A stretch of 64,000 nt of DNA from Curtobacterium sp. MCPF17_002 (GCF_003234115.2 NZ_CP126251.1:496001-560000), one strand, 5' to 3'; shown: positions 1-8,614, counted from the stretch's first letter. The notes: generated from the letters alone by a model not told the origin. Translations and numbers: made by a program.

Positions 1-159
1 GGCGGTTGAGCGGTCCGGTTCTGGCGTCGTATCTTGCTGGCCATGATCGCTGCCGTACCGGGCGGTCCGAACAACCGGATCGCGCCTGATGAATATGAGT
101 GGGTTGTCGAGTTCCTTGACGATCCTGCCGAGCCGCTGAGCTCGAGTGTTCCTCCGCAT
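1..159 (-). CDS. possible partial gene running off the left edge
   Basis: An open frame of 53 codons begins at ATG 159-157 and continues past the left end. It reads MRRNTRAQRLGRIV, then KELDNPLIFIRRDP, and is basic at its start. No family is recognised. The opposite strand has a competing 47-codon frame (43-186) with a similar third-position bias, so the coding strand is not settled. Either may be noise in a lower-GC accessory region. Confidence 0.22.
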   Translation of the reverse strand, partial: MRRNTRAQRLGRIVKELDNPLIFIRRDPVVRTARYGSDHGQQDTTPEPDRSTA

Positions 160-410
160 GCGGGGGAGACAGCGAACCGGCGGTAGGTCGTTTCAGGCGA
201 GGTCGCTGAGGTCGGATCCCCTACGCTCGGGCCGGAACGCGATTGCCCAGCGCCGAGAGTCCATCGCTGGCTCCTCTCCGGTCCCGTACCACGCCCTGTT
301 AGGTGTTTGGCTAGCGCATTCATCACCGGTGGTGCCGGCTGGCCGGTCAAACAACGGGCCCGGCAACAGGACGTGTCGCAGCCCGAAGCGCCACCCTGCG
401 TCCGAGCTCC

Positions 411-1145
411 TCAGGCGACGCCGCTGAGGTCGGCGCCGCGGTGGATAACGTCATCGGCCAGTTCACGCATCCCACGGCCGGCCCCGCCGGCACCGCGGCG
501 GAGGAGCTGGAATGCTTCGTCGATACGGACACCACGCCGGTACGCGAGCGCGCCTTTCGCCTGCTCGACGAGTACTCGCGCCTCGAGCGCATCCGCGATC
601 TGCTCGTCGAGACTGTGAAGCCGTCCACGCTCACGCTGTCGAACCAACGCGGCCGACGCGGCGTCGGCGAGCAGTTGGATGAGGACCACGTCGCGATCGT
701 CGTGTCCATTCGTGTGGTCGGCGAAGATGCAGAGCGAGCCGATGGTCGCCTCCCGCAAACGAATCGGTTCCGCGAACGTGCCCCGCAGGCCGCGCTCGCG
801 CATCGTGTCCACAAATGTCGGCCACGCCGTCTCGTGTGTCGAAACGTCGGGGACGTCGATGGTCTTGCCCGTCCGGTAGCAGTCCAGGCAGGACCCCTCG
901 TTCGTGCCGAGCTGCGCCTCTTCAGCATCACTGCTGCGTTCACTGGTGGACGCGATCACATGCAGCGTCCCGGTCTGGTCGGCGAGAACGACCCCCGCTT
1001 CCGTTGCTGAGGTGAGTTCGACGCACGCGGCGATGAGGCGGTCCATCGCGTCGAGGACCTCCAGATCCGGGGACAGGACACTGCGAAGCGCTCCGGTGAG
1101 GTGCTCAAATCGGTCCTGTCCGTCATGCTCCGATGCCCTCGTCAT
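411..1145 (-). CDS. GAF-ANTAR domain response protein
   Basis: A 244-residue cytoplasmic regulator. Residues about 30-165 form a GAF-type sensor domain (LTSATEAGVVLADQ, LGTNEGSCLDCYRTGK, then PIRLREATIGSLCIF). Residues about 175-238 match the RNA-binding ANTAR domain (ALEARVLVEQAKGALAYRRG, then AFQLLRR). Proteins of this layout bind paired hairpins in nascent RNA and prevent termination; the ligand here cannot be told from sequence. It is a paralogue of the protein at 5074-5775, and the two lie in opposite orientation on either side of an oxidoreductase and an AraC regulator. A related small-protein frame (1649-1984) is about 500 bases upstream on the same strand. Confidence 0.9.
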   Translation of the reverse strand: MTRASEHDGQDRFEHLTGALRSVLSPDLEVLDAMDRLIAACVELTSATEAGVVLADQTGTLHVIASTSERSSDAEEAQLGTNEGSCLDCYRTGKTIDVPDVSTHETAWPTFVDTMRERGLRGTFAEPIRLREATIGSLCIFADHTNGHDDRDVVLIQLLADAASAALVRQRERGRLHSLDEQIADALEARVLVEQAKGALAYRRGVRIDEAFQLLRRGAGGAGRGMRELADDVIHRGADLSGVA

Positions 1146-1648
1146 GATGTGACCTTACGGACGAGTGGATGCTGCGTTCCTCAGCTGTGACCGGATCGCG
1201 CCGGGAGCGCTGTACCGACCGAACCGCCTGGTGAGGCAAGCCACCTTCTCGACGCGCCACGTCCCCTCGGTGGCCTGCCTGCCGGACTGTGTCCTACAAC
1301 CCAAGGCTTGGTCACGTCGGTGCTCGGATGGTCGAGGAGCGCGATGCTGTGCTGGCGCGCATCTATGAGGGCGGAGCGTCACACGGAGCGCGCGCTGCTG
1401 GTTCCCTCGGGTGGAAGCGGCGATGCGAGCAGGGACGCAGATAACCGCTGCGATTCCGGCGGGCCGGAGTTGAGCACACCCCTCTTCCGGCTCGTTCCCG
1501 CGCCAACTTGGTTACGGAAGACGCGACGGCACGTAGTAGTGCTGCTCACCGCCGGGCGCCGGACGAGCCCGGGTGGTCCAGTAGATGATTGGCTACCGGG
1601 ATGGATCGACAGGCGGGTGTCCCGCCAACAGCACGACGCCGATGGCGG
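1146..1648. other. non-coding stretch upstream of the GAF-ANTAR gene
   Basis: About 500 bases with no convincing gene. Open frames here lack a plausible start signal and show no third-position GC preference. A 38-codon frame at 1328-1444 (plus strand) was looked at and not accepted. The right part is 3' flank of the decayed small gene at 1649. Confidence 0.5.
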
Positions 1649-1984
1649 CTAGGTGAAGGCACCGCTGAGGACGGCGTCGGTGCCCATCGTGATTTCGCGG
1701 ACGAACTCGTCGTCGTCGGGTTCGAGCTGGTCTTCCGAAGCGGAGGCTGCCAGTAGTGGCACTGCCGGGCCGAGCAGGATCGAGATGACGTCGGAGCAGC
1801 CGAACCGGTCGAACGTCGGAACTGTGATGACGTCGGCAAGTCGACTGGTCGCGAGTGCAGCACAGTACGAGAGGGCATCTCCGGCCGCGGCGTCACTCGT
1901 GAGGATGCGTGTGCCCGCGCTTGACCATCCGGATACGATGCAGTCCGCTCTATCCGAGTGTCGAGCGTGAGATCCCGACTCGGA
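1649..1984 (-). pseudogene. decayed or start-less paralogue of the small protein at 4309
   Basis: On the minus strand a frame is open from 1984 to a TAG at 1651-1649 but has no ATG, GTG or TTG where the N-terminus should be. Its product aligns along most of its length with the 108-residue protein at 4309-4635: both have a DA(V/L)xxYxAxL helix, D-x-I-x-VPTFD, a LLxGPA segment, an acidic E-D-x-L run, then EFVRE or GFVQH. The third-position pattern is codon-like. The N-terminal end reads WSSAGTRIL instead of YNGQPTMV. The simplest reading is a gene that lost its start through a small deletion. A non-standard start cannot be excluded. Confidence 0.55.
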
Positions 1985-2058
1985 TTAGGTGCCGAGGGAC
2001 CGGTCGTACCGCGCTGCTGCGCCGGGGAACTCGACGGCCGGTGTGCGAGAGTGCCGAA

Positions 2059-2967
2059 ATGGTGAAAACAGGCACTGGCGATGACGGCCCTCCCGTTCTC
2101 GGGGTGGCAGGAATCGGCCGGATGGGGACCCCTATCGCTGGGTTGCTCAGCCGCCACTTTCGCCTCGGCGCCTTCGACGTCATTCCCGCCCGACGCGACG
2201 CTGTTACCGGCAGTCAGTGGCACCCCTCATTGACCGCCCTGGCCGATGCTTCGGATGTCCTCGTGACAGTCCTGCCCGGGCCGGGCGAAGTCCGCACTTG
2301 CATGCTCGAAACCCTTCCAGCGCTTCGCCCCGGATCGCTGTGGCTCGATCTCACCTCCGGCGACCCGAACCTTACCGCCCAGCTCGCGGACGAGGCGGAG
2401 CGGCGCAACGTCGCCGTGGTATCAGCCCCCATGGGCGGCTCCGTCGCCGAGGCTGCGGCCGGGAACCTGGTCTTCTACGTCAGCGGGCACGACGACGCTG
2501 TCGAGCGCGCGGCTCCGATCCTCGAAACACTTTCCGGTCCGGACGGTGTTCACCGGGCGGGCACGAGAGCTGAGGACGGCCAGATTGTCAAGCTCCTCGC
2601 CAACGGGCTCTGGTTCGCCAACGCCCTCGCCGCCTCCGAGGCGATGCTCATCGGACAAGCCCTCGGTCTGGGTGCCGCTGGCCTGCACAAACTGCTGCGG
2701 GACAGCGCCGGCGGCAGCCGATTCCTGGACGACCACCTCGGTCGACTCCTCGACGGCGACTACCTCACCACCTTCGGCATCGACCGAATCGTGGAGGAAC
2801 TCGGCACCATCCACAGCATGAGCCGGACAGCAAACGTTGCGACCCCGATGCTCGACGCGTCAGCGCGTCTCCACCGAGCAGCGCTTGAACGGTATGGCCC
2901 TGAGCTCGGCGAACTCCTCGCCGTGAAGCTCCTCGAAGAACAAGCCGGACGACAGCTTCGCAACTGA
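2059..2967 (+). CDS. NAD(P)-dependent beta-hydroxyacid dehydrogenase family protein
   Basis: A 302-residue oxidoreductase of the 3-hydroxyisobutyrate dehydrogenase/6-phosphogluconate dehydrogenase-like family. The N-terminal Rossmann fold begins VLGVAGIGRMGTPIAGLL (GxGxMG pattern for NAD(P)), followed by the usual strand-helix series (SDVLVTVLPGPGEVR, LWLDLTSGDP). The substrate-binding GG segment is seen as SAPMGGSVAEAAAGNL, and the catalytic lysine motif as GQIVKLLANGLWFAN, in the place of the family GxGxxxKxxxN. The C-terminal helical domain follows. The ATG at 2059 was chosen because residues before it are not family-like. Substrate unknown. The AraC regulator just downstream in the same direction may control it. 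Confidence 0.82.
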   Translation: MVKTGTGDDGPPVLGVAGIGRMGTPIAGLLSRHFRLGAFDVIPARRDAVTGSQWHPSLTALADASDVLVTVLPGPGEVRTCMLETLPALRPGSLWLDLTSGDPNLTAQLADEAERRNVAVVSAPMGGSVAEAAAGNLVFYVSGHDDAVERAAPILETLSGPDGVHRAGTRAEDGQIVKLLANGLWFANALAASEAMLIGQALGLGAAGLHKLLRDSAGGSRFLDDHLGRLLDGDYLTTFGIDRIVEELGTIHSMSRTANVATPMLDASARLHRAALERYGPELGELLAVKLLEEQAGRQLRN

Positions 2968-3076
2968 GGCCATCATGAGCACGGCAGGATCCGGCTCACA
3001 TCGCTAGATTGTCTAGTGAAGATGGCGTTCTCGGCCTACGCTCACGCTGGTGGACTCGAGCGAGTGCGGAGGCGGG

Positions 3077-4072
3077 ATGACGATCGACACGGCCCGGACG
3101 ACCAACCTGCAGGGGGTCGAGGACCACGCCCCCGGGGTTCGTATTGAAGCCGCCGGAAGCAGCCCGGAAGCCGCTGTGGTCAATCTCGCTGGCCTGTACG
3201 CAGGCCGCCACTGGGCTGCTCGGACCACCGAACGCCGTTTCTCCTACCGGCACACTGCTCTCGGCGATGGCGATCTAACGCTCCGCCGGTCCCGGATCGA
3301 CGGGTTCATTCGCGGGTCCATCCCACCCTCCGACGAGTACATCGTGCAGTGGCTCACCGCCGGCCGCGGCATCCCGGACGTTGCCCAAGACCGTGTACCG
3401 ATGGCCGGGGATGTGCCGATGCTGTTCCCAACGGCGCGGGAGTTCGTGTTCGAGTACGAGGACTACGACCAACGCATCGTGCACATGTCAAGGCGGCTCG
3501 TGCACGAGGTAGCGGACGAGCTGTTCCACACCGGCGACGTCCCGGACCTCGGCCTTGATCACCTCCGGACGCTGGACGCAGGCGCTGTGACGCGTTGGCG
3601 GAACGGCTTGGCACTGCTCTCGCACGAGCTGCAAGCTGGCGGCGTTGACACGCTGCTCTGGCACAACCTCACCCGAGCCTCCGCGGCGGCGTTCCTGAGG
3701 ATGTACCCGCCGACGGTGAGCACGCTGCCTCCCGCGGTGCTCCTGCCCGGCCGGGACCGGCTTCGTGCAGCGGTCGAGTACATCCACGAGCACGCGGCCG
3801 AGCCAATGGGCGTCTCCGTGATCGCTCGAGCTGCCGGGCTGAGCGTTCGAGGGGTCCAGGAAACGTTCCAGAGGAACCTCGGTCAAACGCCGATGCGATA
3901 CCTGCAGACGGTGCGCCTCGACCGGGTCCGACGAGAACTGCAACAGCTGAACCCCACGGCAGACGCTGTGGGATCGGTCGCCCGACGGTGGGGATTCGCG
4001 CACGTCGGCCGGTTCTCCGCCGCGTACAAAACCGCTTTCGGCGAATACCCACACACCACCCTGCGGAACTGA
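3077..4072 (+). CDS. AraC family transcriptional regulator
   Basis: A 331-residue DNA-binding protein. The C-terminal 100 residues carry the two helix-turn-helix units of the AraC family (LRAAVEYIHEHAAEPMGVSV, IARAAGLSVRGVQETFQRNL, then MRYLQTVRLDRVRREL and the final GFAHVGRFSAAYKTAFGEYP). The N-terminal part resembles the AraC-binding-like sensor domain (IVQWLTAGRG). The start at 3077 is preferred over GTG 3050 because GGAGG lies just upstream. It follows the dehydrogenase at 2059-2967 by about 110 bases and may regulate it. The inducer is unknown. Confidence 0.9.
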   Translation: MTIDTARTTNLQGVEDHAPGVRIEAAGSSPEAAVVNLAGLYAGRHWAARTTERRFSYRHTALGDGDLTLRRSRIDGFIRGSIPPSDEYIVQWLTAGRGIPDVAQDRVPMAGDVPMLFPTAREFVFEYEDYDQRIVHMSRRLVHEVADELFHTGDVPDLGLDHLRTLDAGAVTRWRNGLALLSHELQAGGVDTLLWHNLTRASAAAFLRMYPPTVSTLPPAVLLPGRDRLRAAVEYIHEHAAEPMGVSVIARAAGLSVRGVQETFQRNLGQTPMRYLQTVRLDRVRRELQQLNPTADAVGSVARRWGFAHVGRFSAAYKTAFGEYPHTTLRN

Positions 4073-4308
4073 CCGGCAGGGCAGCGGCTGCTTGCACCGG
4101 TTGGTATCCCTGACGCCGTTCCGTGAGCCTCGTCCGTGCAAGCGTGGGGAGCACCCGTGCAAAGGCCGCGGGCAGTCGATTCGCCGCAGCATCTGCAGGG
4201 CCAGTGCCACCAACTTGCTGCCGGAGTGGCCAGTACAGCTCACGCCACGGAAGAGCTCGGGCGCGCAACTGGACGGAGTCTCACCGGCTCAGTCGTTGAT
4301 TAGTACCC

Positions 4309-4635
4309 ATGAAGTACATCCACTACAACGGGCAGCCGACAATGGTCGCAGACGACGTTGCGGATGCGGTGATCGAGTACGCCGCTGTCCTTGGTTCGAA
4401 CAACAGGACCGACACCATCGACGTCCCCACCTTCGATGAGACCGGTCAACCCGCCGTCGAGACGCTGCTGGTTGGACCGGCAAGCCAGATCACGATCAGT
4501 CCGGCTCCGGAGGATGAGCTCGAAGACGACCACGAGGGCTTCGTGCAACATCTTCGGGAACTCGCTGCCGCTGCAGGACCGGCACGCCCCGTCCACGAGG
4601 ACCGAAACGTCAGCGCCAGCGATCCCAAGCGGTAG
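4309..4635 (+). CDS. small acidic conserved protein, function unknown
   Basis: A 108-residue soluble protein starting MKYIHYNGQPTMVADD, with central VPTFDETGQPAVETLLVGPA, an acidic EDELEDDHEG run and a hydrophilic tail. No catalytic motif or membrane segment is visible. It is clearly related to the start-less frame at 1649-1984. Both copies sit near a GAF-ANTAR gene, so a shared stress or sensory role is possible but unproven. I do not recognise a named family. Confidence 0.7.
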   Translation: MKYIHYNGQPTMVADDVADAVIEYAAVLGSNNRTDTIDVPTFDETGQPAVETLLVGPASQITISPAPEDELEDDHEGFVQHLRELAAAAGPARPVHEDRNVSASDPKR

Positions 4636-4733
4636 ATCCGCGAACACAACACGAGGGGCTATCGTCTGCGACAGGTGACCGAGCCCCTGGCCGCCGGAAC
4701 GATTTCATCGTCCGATGCCGATTGGAATCCGTC

Positions 4734-5012
4734 ATGCAACCGAGTAACACTCCACCGCCCGCGCAGCGCCTTTCGTCGACGAGCGGCGTGAACTTGCTGT
4801 GGAGCGTCCTTGGAACCGACAGCTGGGAAGCGCACGACGGGATCCTGCTCGTCGGCAGCGTCGAACGCACGTCTCGGTACTCCCCGGAATACGCCGTCCG
4901 GCTCGCTGACGGCGTCCTGACCGGCAGCCACACAAGTCTCGAGAGCGCGCAGGCGCAACTCGGCGGGTGGGCACGCTGGCAGAGCCAATTCCCACGGTCA
5001 CCGACGGCATAG
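4734..5012 (+). CDS. small hypothetical protein
   Basis: A 92-residue protein starting MQPSNTPPPAQRLSS, followed by NLLWSVLGTDSWEAHDGILL and ADGVLTGSHTSLESAQAQLG. The compact, polar, codon-biased sequence looks real. It has no signal peptide or membrane segment. A TTG four codons upstream (4722) is an alternative start. It lies between the small acidic protein at 4309 and the GAF-ANTAR gene at 5074, all in one direction, so they may be co-expressed. Function unknown. Confidence 0.55.
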   Translation: MQPSNTPPPAQRLSSTSGVNLLWSVLGTDSWEAHDGILLVGSVERTSRYSPEYAVRLADGVLTGSHTSLESAQAQLGGWARWQSQFPRSPTA

Positions 5013-5073
5013 GAGAGGCCTTCTGCTGTCGTAGTGCGCAAGGGCGCATCGGTGCGCGTGTAGCGTCCTGCGC

Positions 5074-5775
5074 ATGCATACCGGTGGCGCGCTTCGTGCC
5101 CTGCTTGAACGGCTGGTCGTATTGGGAGACCCCGCAGCGGATGTCTGCGGTGCGCTGTTCCGCGCGGTGACCGCCGCCACCGACCTCGCTTCAGCAGCCG
5201 GCGCAGGGGCGGTTCTCGCAGACACGGGCGAGGTGCTGCACGTCATCGCGTCATCGAGCGAGCGCACCAGTGACGTCGAGGAAGCTGAGCTGGGCATCGT
5301 GCAGGGGCCGTGCCTTGAGGCGTACCGTTCCGGCGGTCTCGTCGACGTCCCCGACTTCGCATCGCGAGCGGATGACTGGCCGGACGTGTTCCGGATCGCG
5401 CAGGAGCGCGGCTTCGGGGGCGTGTACGCCGTCCCTCTCAACCTCCGGGGCCGCACCATCGGAACGATCTGCGCTTTCTCTCCCCAAGGCGCGGCCTTCA
5501 CCGACACGGATGCCAGCTTGCTGCACGTCATCGCGGACACCGCGGTGGCTGCCGTCGCGCAGCGAATCGTCCTCCAGGGCCGGACACTCGATGAGCTCAT
5601 CGAGCTCGCCCTCGAGCAGCGTGACCGGATCGAACAAGCAAAGGGGGCGCTCTCCTACCGTCGAAGCGTGCCCATCGACCACGCGTTCCGCATCCGGCAC
5701 GCGGGAGCACAACGTGCGGGGCTCTCCCTCGCCCGGACGGCGCACCAGGTCATCACCGAAGGCCACACGCTCTAA
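5074..5775 (+). CDS. GAF-ANTAR domain response protein
   Basis: A 233-residue paralogue of the protein at 411-1145. The GAF part covers residues about 20-155 (LASAAGAGAVLADTGEVLHV, LGIVQGPCLEAYRSGGLVDV, PLNLRGRTIGTICAF). The ANTAR part covers about 168-230 (ALEQRDRIEQAKGALSYRRS, then AFRIRHAG). The ANTAR core differs slightly from the first copy (AFRIRHAGAQ where the other has AFQLLRRGAG), so target choice could differ. It is expected to act as an RNA-binding antiterminator responding to a small molecule or redox cue. No clear Shine-Dalgarno sequence precedes the ATG. Confidence 0.9.
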   Translation: MHTGGALRALLERLVVLGDPAADVCGALFRAVTAATDLASAAGAGAVLADTGEVLHVIASSSERTSDVEEAELGIVQGPCLEAYRSGGLVDVPDFASRADDWPDVFRIAQERGFGGVYAVPLNLRGRTIGTICAFSPQGAAFTDTDASLLHVIADTAVAAVAQRIVLQGRTLDELIELALEQRDRIEQAKGALSYRRSVPIDHAFRIRHAGAQRAGLSLARTAHQVITEGHTL

Positions 5776-5790
5776 GTACCACCCTCGTCC

Positions 5791-6180
5791 TTACCTTCCC
5801 CAACGCGGAGGCGCCGGGCTACCATCACCCCGAGATTCGGTTAGAGCTTGCTCCTGGGTCTCCGGCTCGCCGTCCGCTCGCGGTAAGGCCGCGGTGGTGG
5901 TGCCGACGTCTTGGGAGACGCCGGCGCCACCGCCCGGTCTGCTCACACCCGTGTAAGCAGCGGCGCTCGGTGTCGGTGTTCTCGCTTCGCTCCGCGTCAT
6001 CAGGAGGTAGTTTGATCTGCCACCCTGGATCGCTCGGTAGACCGTCGAGCGGGCGACACCAAGGACCTCGGCAATCTCGCTCGTCGCGTGCATGCCGGCA
6101 CGATGCAGCGCAACCAGGTCATTCTCCAGCGGAATGGAGCGCTTTGGCTTCTTACCGCAGAGCTGGCCTGCCGCCCTCAC
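5791..6180 (-). pseudogene. serine recombinase C-terminal HTH remnant
   Basis: The first 55 residues of this frame look like the C-terminal DNA-binding tail of a resolvase/invertase: GKKPKRSIPLENDLVALHRA, GMHATSEIAEVLGVARSTVY, then RAIQGGRS. The N-terminal catalytic domain with its serine nucleophile is absent upstream, and the rest of the frame is low-complexity read-through with no family resemblance. This is best read as the 3' remnant of a mobile-element recombinase gene. It fits the accessory nature of the left 12 kb. Confidence 0.6.
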
Positions 6181-6316
6181 GATAACGCGATGTACCCTCT
6201 CCGCACTGAACCTCCTGGAACCCCTTACACGAGGGTTGGACAGTGAGCGGGGTGGCGGCTACGAACCAAAGCCAACATCAGTACCGCTGTCCGAACGGGA
6301 ACGGGCGGGCATGGGT

Positions 6317-6350
6317 GTGGGCCGTTCCGGATGAAATCGGAACGGCCCAC
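6317..6350. terminator. 13-bp perfect hairpin
   Basis: GTGGGCCGTTCCG at 6317-6329 pairs perfectly with CGGAACGGCCCAC at 6338-6350 around an 8-base loop. It lies about 90 bases past the stop of the minus-strand membrane protein gene at 6443 and likely ends its transcript. No long T run is visible on either side. Confidence 0.6.
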
Positions 6351-6442
6351 CGGTTTCCCGTCACCACTCCAGGAGATCACGAGCAACAGCTCGTCGGTGA
6401 TCCGCCCGTTCAGGGGTGGGCGGAGGTGTCAGCGCTTGAGGG

Positions 6443-6754
6443 TTAGTTCGAGCGGCCGTTGACGTCGCGACGGTCATCGTCGTTCCAGTCGGGCTTGCGG
6501 ACACCGGACTTGGCGATGCCGCGGCTGACGATGTAGGCCGCCGTCACGATTGCGACGTACAGCCAGGCCTGGTCCGCGCCGAAGCCGGTGTGGCCCTCGT
6601 CCGCGTTGTCGACGACCGCGGACGCGATGAGGATCGCGATCGAGACGACCAGCCAGGCGTAGAACTCGGTGGTCTTCAGCGCGGACTTGGTCTCGTTCCA
6701 GGTAGCGCGGACGACCGAGTCGTGCCGTGCGGGATTTCCTGCCGTGTTCGACAT
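6443..6754 (-). CDS. small two-helix membrane protein
   Basis: A 103-residue protein starting MSNTAGNPARHDSVVRATWN. Two hydrophobic segments are visible, FYAWLVVSIAILIASAVV and QAWLYVAIVTAAYIVSRGIA, separated by a short acidic loop, with a hydrophilic tail rich in D and R. An AGAAGGAG Shine-Dalgarno stands just before ATG 6754, which decides against the longer frame. It is transcribed away from the MarR genes to its right. A membrane location is predicted; function unknown. Confidence 0.75.
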   Translation of the reverse strand: MSNTAGNPARHDSVVRATWNETKSALKTTEFYAWLVVSIAILIASAVVDNADEGHTGFGADQAWLYVAIVTAAYIVSRGIAKSGVRKPDWNDDDRRDVNGRSN

Positions 6755-6903
6755 AGTCACTCCTTCTGCTCTCTGCCACCGCATCCCGGTGGCGTCATGA
6801 CCACCACGGTTGTCTCGCTCCGCTGATTACTCGCTCAGTTTCGATTCCCAGGGACCAGGGTGGACGATGCATACACGCAACAAGGACAAAAGGTGGTGGC
6901 GCA

Positions 6904-7428
6904 GTGGACAACGAACACGGACCCGGCACACCTTCGCACCTGTACGCCGGGCGGCCGGGCAGCGCCGCTGGGGCTGCCGCGATCGCCAGCCTGCAAGCCC
7001 TCAGCGACACCGTGCACGACGCCGACGAGCAGGCGCTACGCGCATTGCGGATGCTGCCCATCGACGCGCTCGCGCTGCAGCACCTCGTGCAAGCCGACCG
7101 AGACGGCCGGATGCTGAACGCCACACAGCTCGCCCGAGCCCTCCGCCTCTCGACCGCAGGAATCACCAAGCTCATCGACCGGCTCGCCCGAGCCGGCCGC
7201 GTGGAACGCCGCCCGAACCCGAAAGACCGCCGCGGCATCATCATCATCCCCGCCCCCACCGCCGAACGAGACCTCGCGCGTGCCTACGGGCACATCCACG
7301 CCCCCCTCATCGCCGTCATCGACGAGCTCACCGACGAAGAAGCCGCCACCATCGACCGGTTCGCCAACCGCCTCAGCCAAGCACTCCGCACCGAACTCGA
7401 CTCCGCGGCCCCCACCCCCGACAGCTGA
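6904..7428 (+). CDS. MarR family transcriptional regulator
   Basis: A 174-residue winged-helix protein. The DNA-binding core reads LQHLVQADRDGRMLNATQLA, RALRLSTAGITKLIDRLARA, and the wing GRVERRPNPKDRRGIIIIPA, where the DRR wing signature is typical of MarR. The long N-terminal segment and C-terminal helices should form the dimer. GTG start. It is related to the second MarR gene at 7837-8421, with a small gene between them. Ligand and targets are not evident. Confidence 0.88.
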   Translation: MDNEHGPGTPSHLYAGRPGSAAGAAAIASLQALSDTVHDADEQALRALRMLPIDALALQHLVQADRDGRMLNATQLARALRLSTAGITKLIDRLARAGRVERRPNPKDRRGIIIIPAPTAERDLARAYGHIHAPLIAVIDELTDEEAATIDRFANRLSQALRTELDSAAPTPDS

Positions 7429-7614
7429 CTGCATGGCCGACCGGCGCAATCTCGTCGGGCCCGCGGTTCGGGGTGTCCATGCGCCAGCATCTTTCGTTGC
7501 GCGAAAAGTACATACTCGTAGACCTTCAGTTGCGGAAACTGTTCAGAGTGTGAAGGATGTTGCTGTCCGGGCGCAGATGACCGGGAACCGAGCAAGCAGA
7601 GGGTGGCGAGGAAG

Positions 7615-7797
7615 ATGCACAGCACGTATCAGGGGATGCCGCAGACGATGCGCGTCGGGGGGATGCACCGCCGGTTTGGTCTGACCGATCCCACGATCAT
7701 CGAAACCTACGCTGCACGTCGAGCGGAGGACCCGACGCTCCTCAGTGAGGGCACCGGTCCCTCCTACGCTGACTTCTTCGTGGGGCCTGCGCTCTAG
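7615..7797 (+). CDS. small hypothetical protein between two MarR genes
   Basis: A 60-residue frame starting MHSTYQGMPQTMRVGG and ending SYADFFVGPAL. A GAGGAAG Shine-Dalgarno precedes the ATG, which favours 7615 over the GTG at 7603. No motif, membrane segment or family is recognised. It lies 40 bases upstream of the second MarR gene and may share its transcript. Confidence 0.4.
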   Translation: MHSTYQGMPQTMRVGGMHRRFGLTDPTIIETYAARRAEDPTLLSEGTGPSYADFFVGPAL

Positions 7798-7836
7798 GAT
7801 CAAGCCACTAACTCTGGATCTGATGAGGGACTTGCC

Positions 7837-8421
7837 GTGCCGTTGACTGTTGTCCGCCGTGAACACATGCACCTCTACGCGCGGGAACCCCGCTCGAGGG
7901 CGGCGAAGAACGCGGTCGAGGCGCTCCTGCGGCTGCAGCACGCGGAAGAGCAGCAACTCGAGCAGGCCCGGAAGGAGTCAGGGCTCACGAAGAACGAGTT
8001 CCACGCGGTCCGGTACATGCTCCAAGCCCACCGCGACGGCCGCCTCATGGGCCCGAAGGACCTCGCAGTGATGCTCAACGTCTCCAACGCGTCCGTGACG
8101 AAGATCGTCGACGGACTCGTCAAGAAGGGTGACTTCGTCCGCGCACCGCACCCCACCGATCGACGCGCACAAGTGCTCGAACCGACGGTGCAGGCGGCGC
8201 GGAAGATCGACGACGCCTACGCCCGCTACCACCGGGCCGTGGTCGAAGTCATCGACCACCTTCCCAAAGAAGACAACGACGTCCTCACCCGGACCCTGGA
8301 ACAAGTCACCAACGCCCTGACCGCAACGGACCCGGCAGGGGCGTTTGAGGACGAATACGTCGTCGAAGACGAGGACGCCACCGACGACGAGCAACCCCCG
8401 AACCTGCGCATCCTCGCCTAA
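7837..8421 (+). CDS. MarR family transcriptional regulator
   Basis: A 194-residue winged-helix regulator: LTKNEFHAVRYMLQAHRDGR, LMGPKDLAVMLNVSNASVTK, IVDGLVKKGDFVRAPHPTDR. It shares the HRDGRLM segment, the recognition helix spacing and the DRR wing with the protein at 6904-7428, so the two are likely paralogues. The tail is very acidic (EDEYVVEDEDATDDE). GTG start with GAGGGA upstream. A role in sensing small aromatic or oxidative stress compounds is common in the family but cannot be read from sequence. Confidence 0.88.
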   Translation: MPLTVVRREHMHLYAREPRSRAAKNAVEALLRLQHAEEQQLEQARKESGLTKNEFHAVRYMLQAHRDGRLMGPKDLAVMLNVSNASVTKIVDGLVKKGDFVRAPHPTDRRAQVLEPTVQAARKIDDAYARYHRAVVEVIDHLPKEDNDVLTRTLEQVTNALTATDPAGAFEDEYVVEDEDATDDEQPPNLRILA

Positions 8422-8449
8422 ACAGGCCGCCCATCACGGTTGACCGTCA

Positions 8450-8614
8450 ATGAGACGGCGAGTCCGCGACGCAACGAACACGCCTTCGCTCGTCGCGTTG
8501 CTGAAACTGCACGGCGGATGGCCGTCGAGCTGCTCGACCTCGGGCGGGGAAACGCTCAGGCGGGCAGAACACAACCCGGATGCGAACCGCCCGCCTAAGC
8601 ACCCCACCCCCTGA
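8450..8614 (+). CDS. possible small basic protein
   Basis: A 54-codon frame from ATG 8450, reading MRRRVRDATNTPSLVALLKL then HGGWPSSCSTSGGETLRRAE. It is close behind the MarR stop. The sequence is not low-complexity, but there is no good ribosome binding site and no known relative comes to mind. Confidence 0.2.
   Translation: MRRRVRDATNTPSLVALLKLHGGWPSSCSTSGGETLRRAEHNPDANRPPKHPTP

Noticed and set aside
43..186. 47-codon plus-strand frame MIAAVPGGPNNRIAPDEYEW
   Set aside because: Competes with the minus-strand frame at 1-159. Neither could be preferred, so only the latter is listed, at low confidence.
1328..1444. 38-codon plus-strand frame MVEERDAVLARIYEGGASHG
   Set aside because: It looks protein-like, but there is no ribosome binding site, no recognised family and little codon bias.
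1546..2223. Long minus-strand frame of 225 codons
   Set aside because: Pro/Ser/Arg-rich antisense to the dehydrogenase start. The real minus-strand coding signal here is in a different frame (1649-1984).
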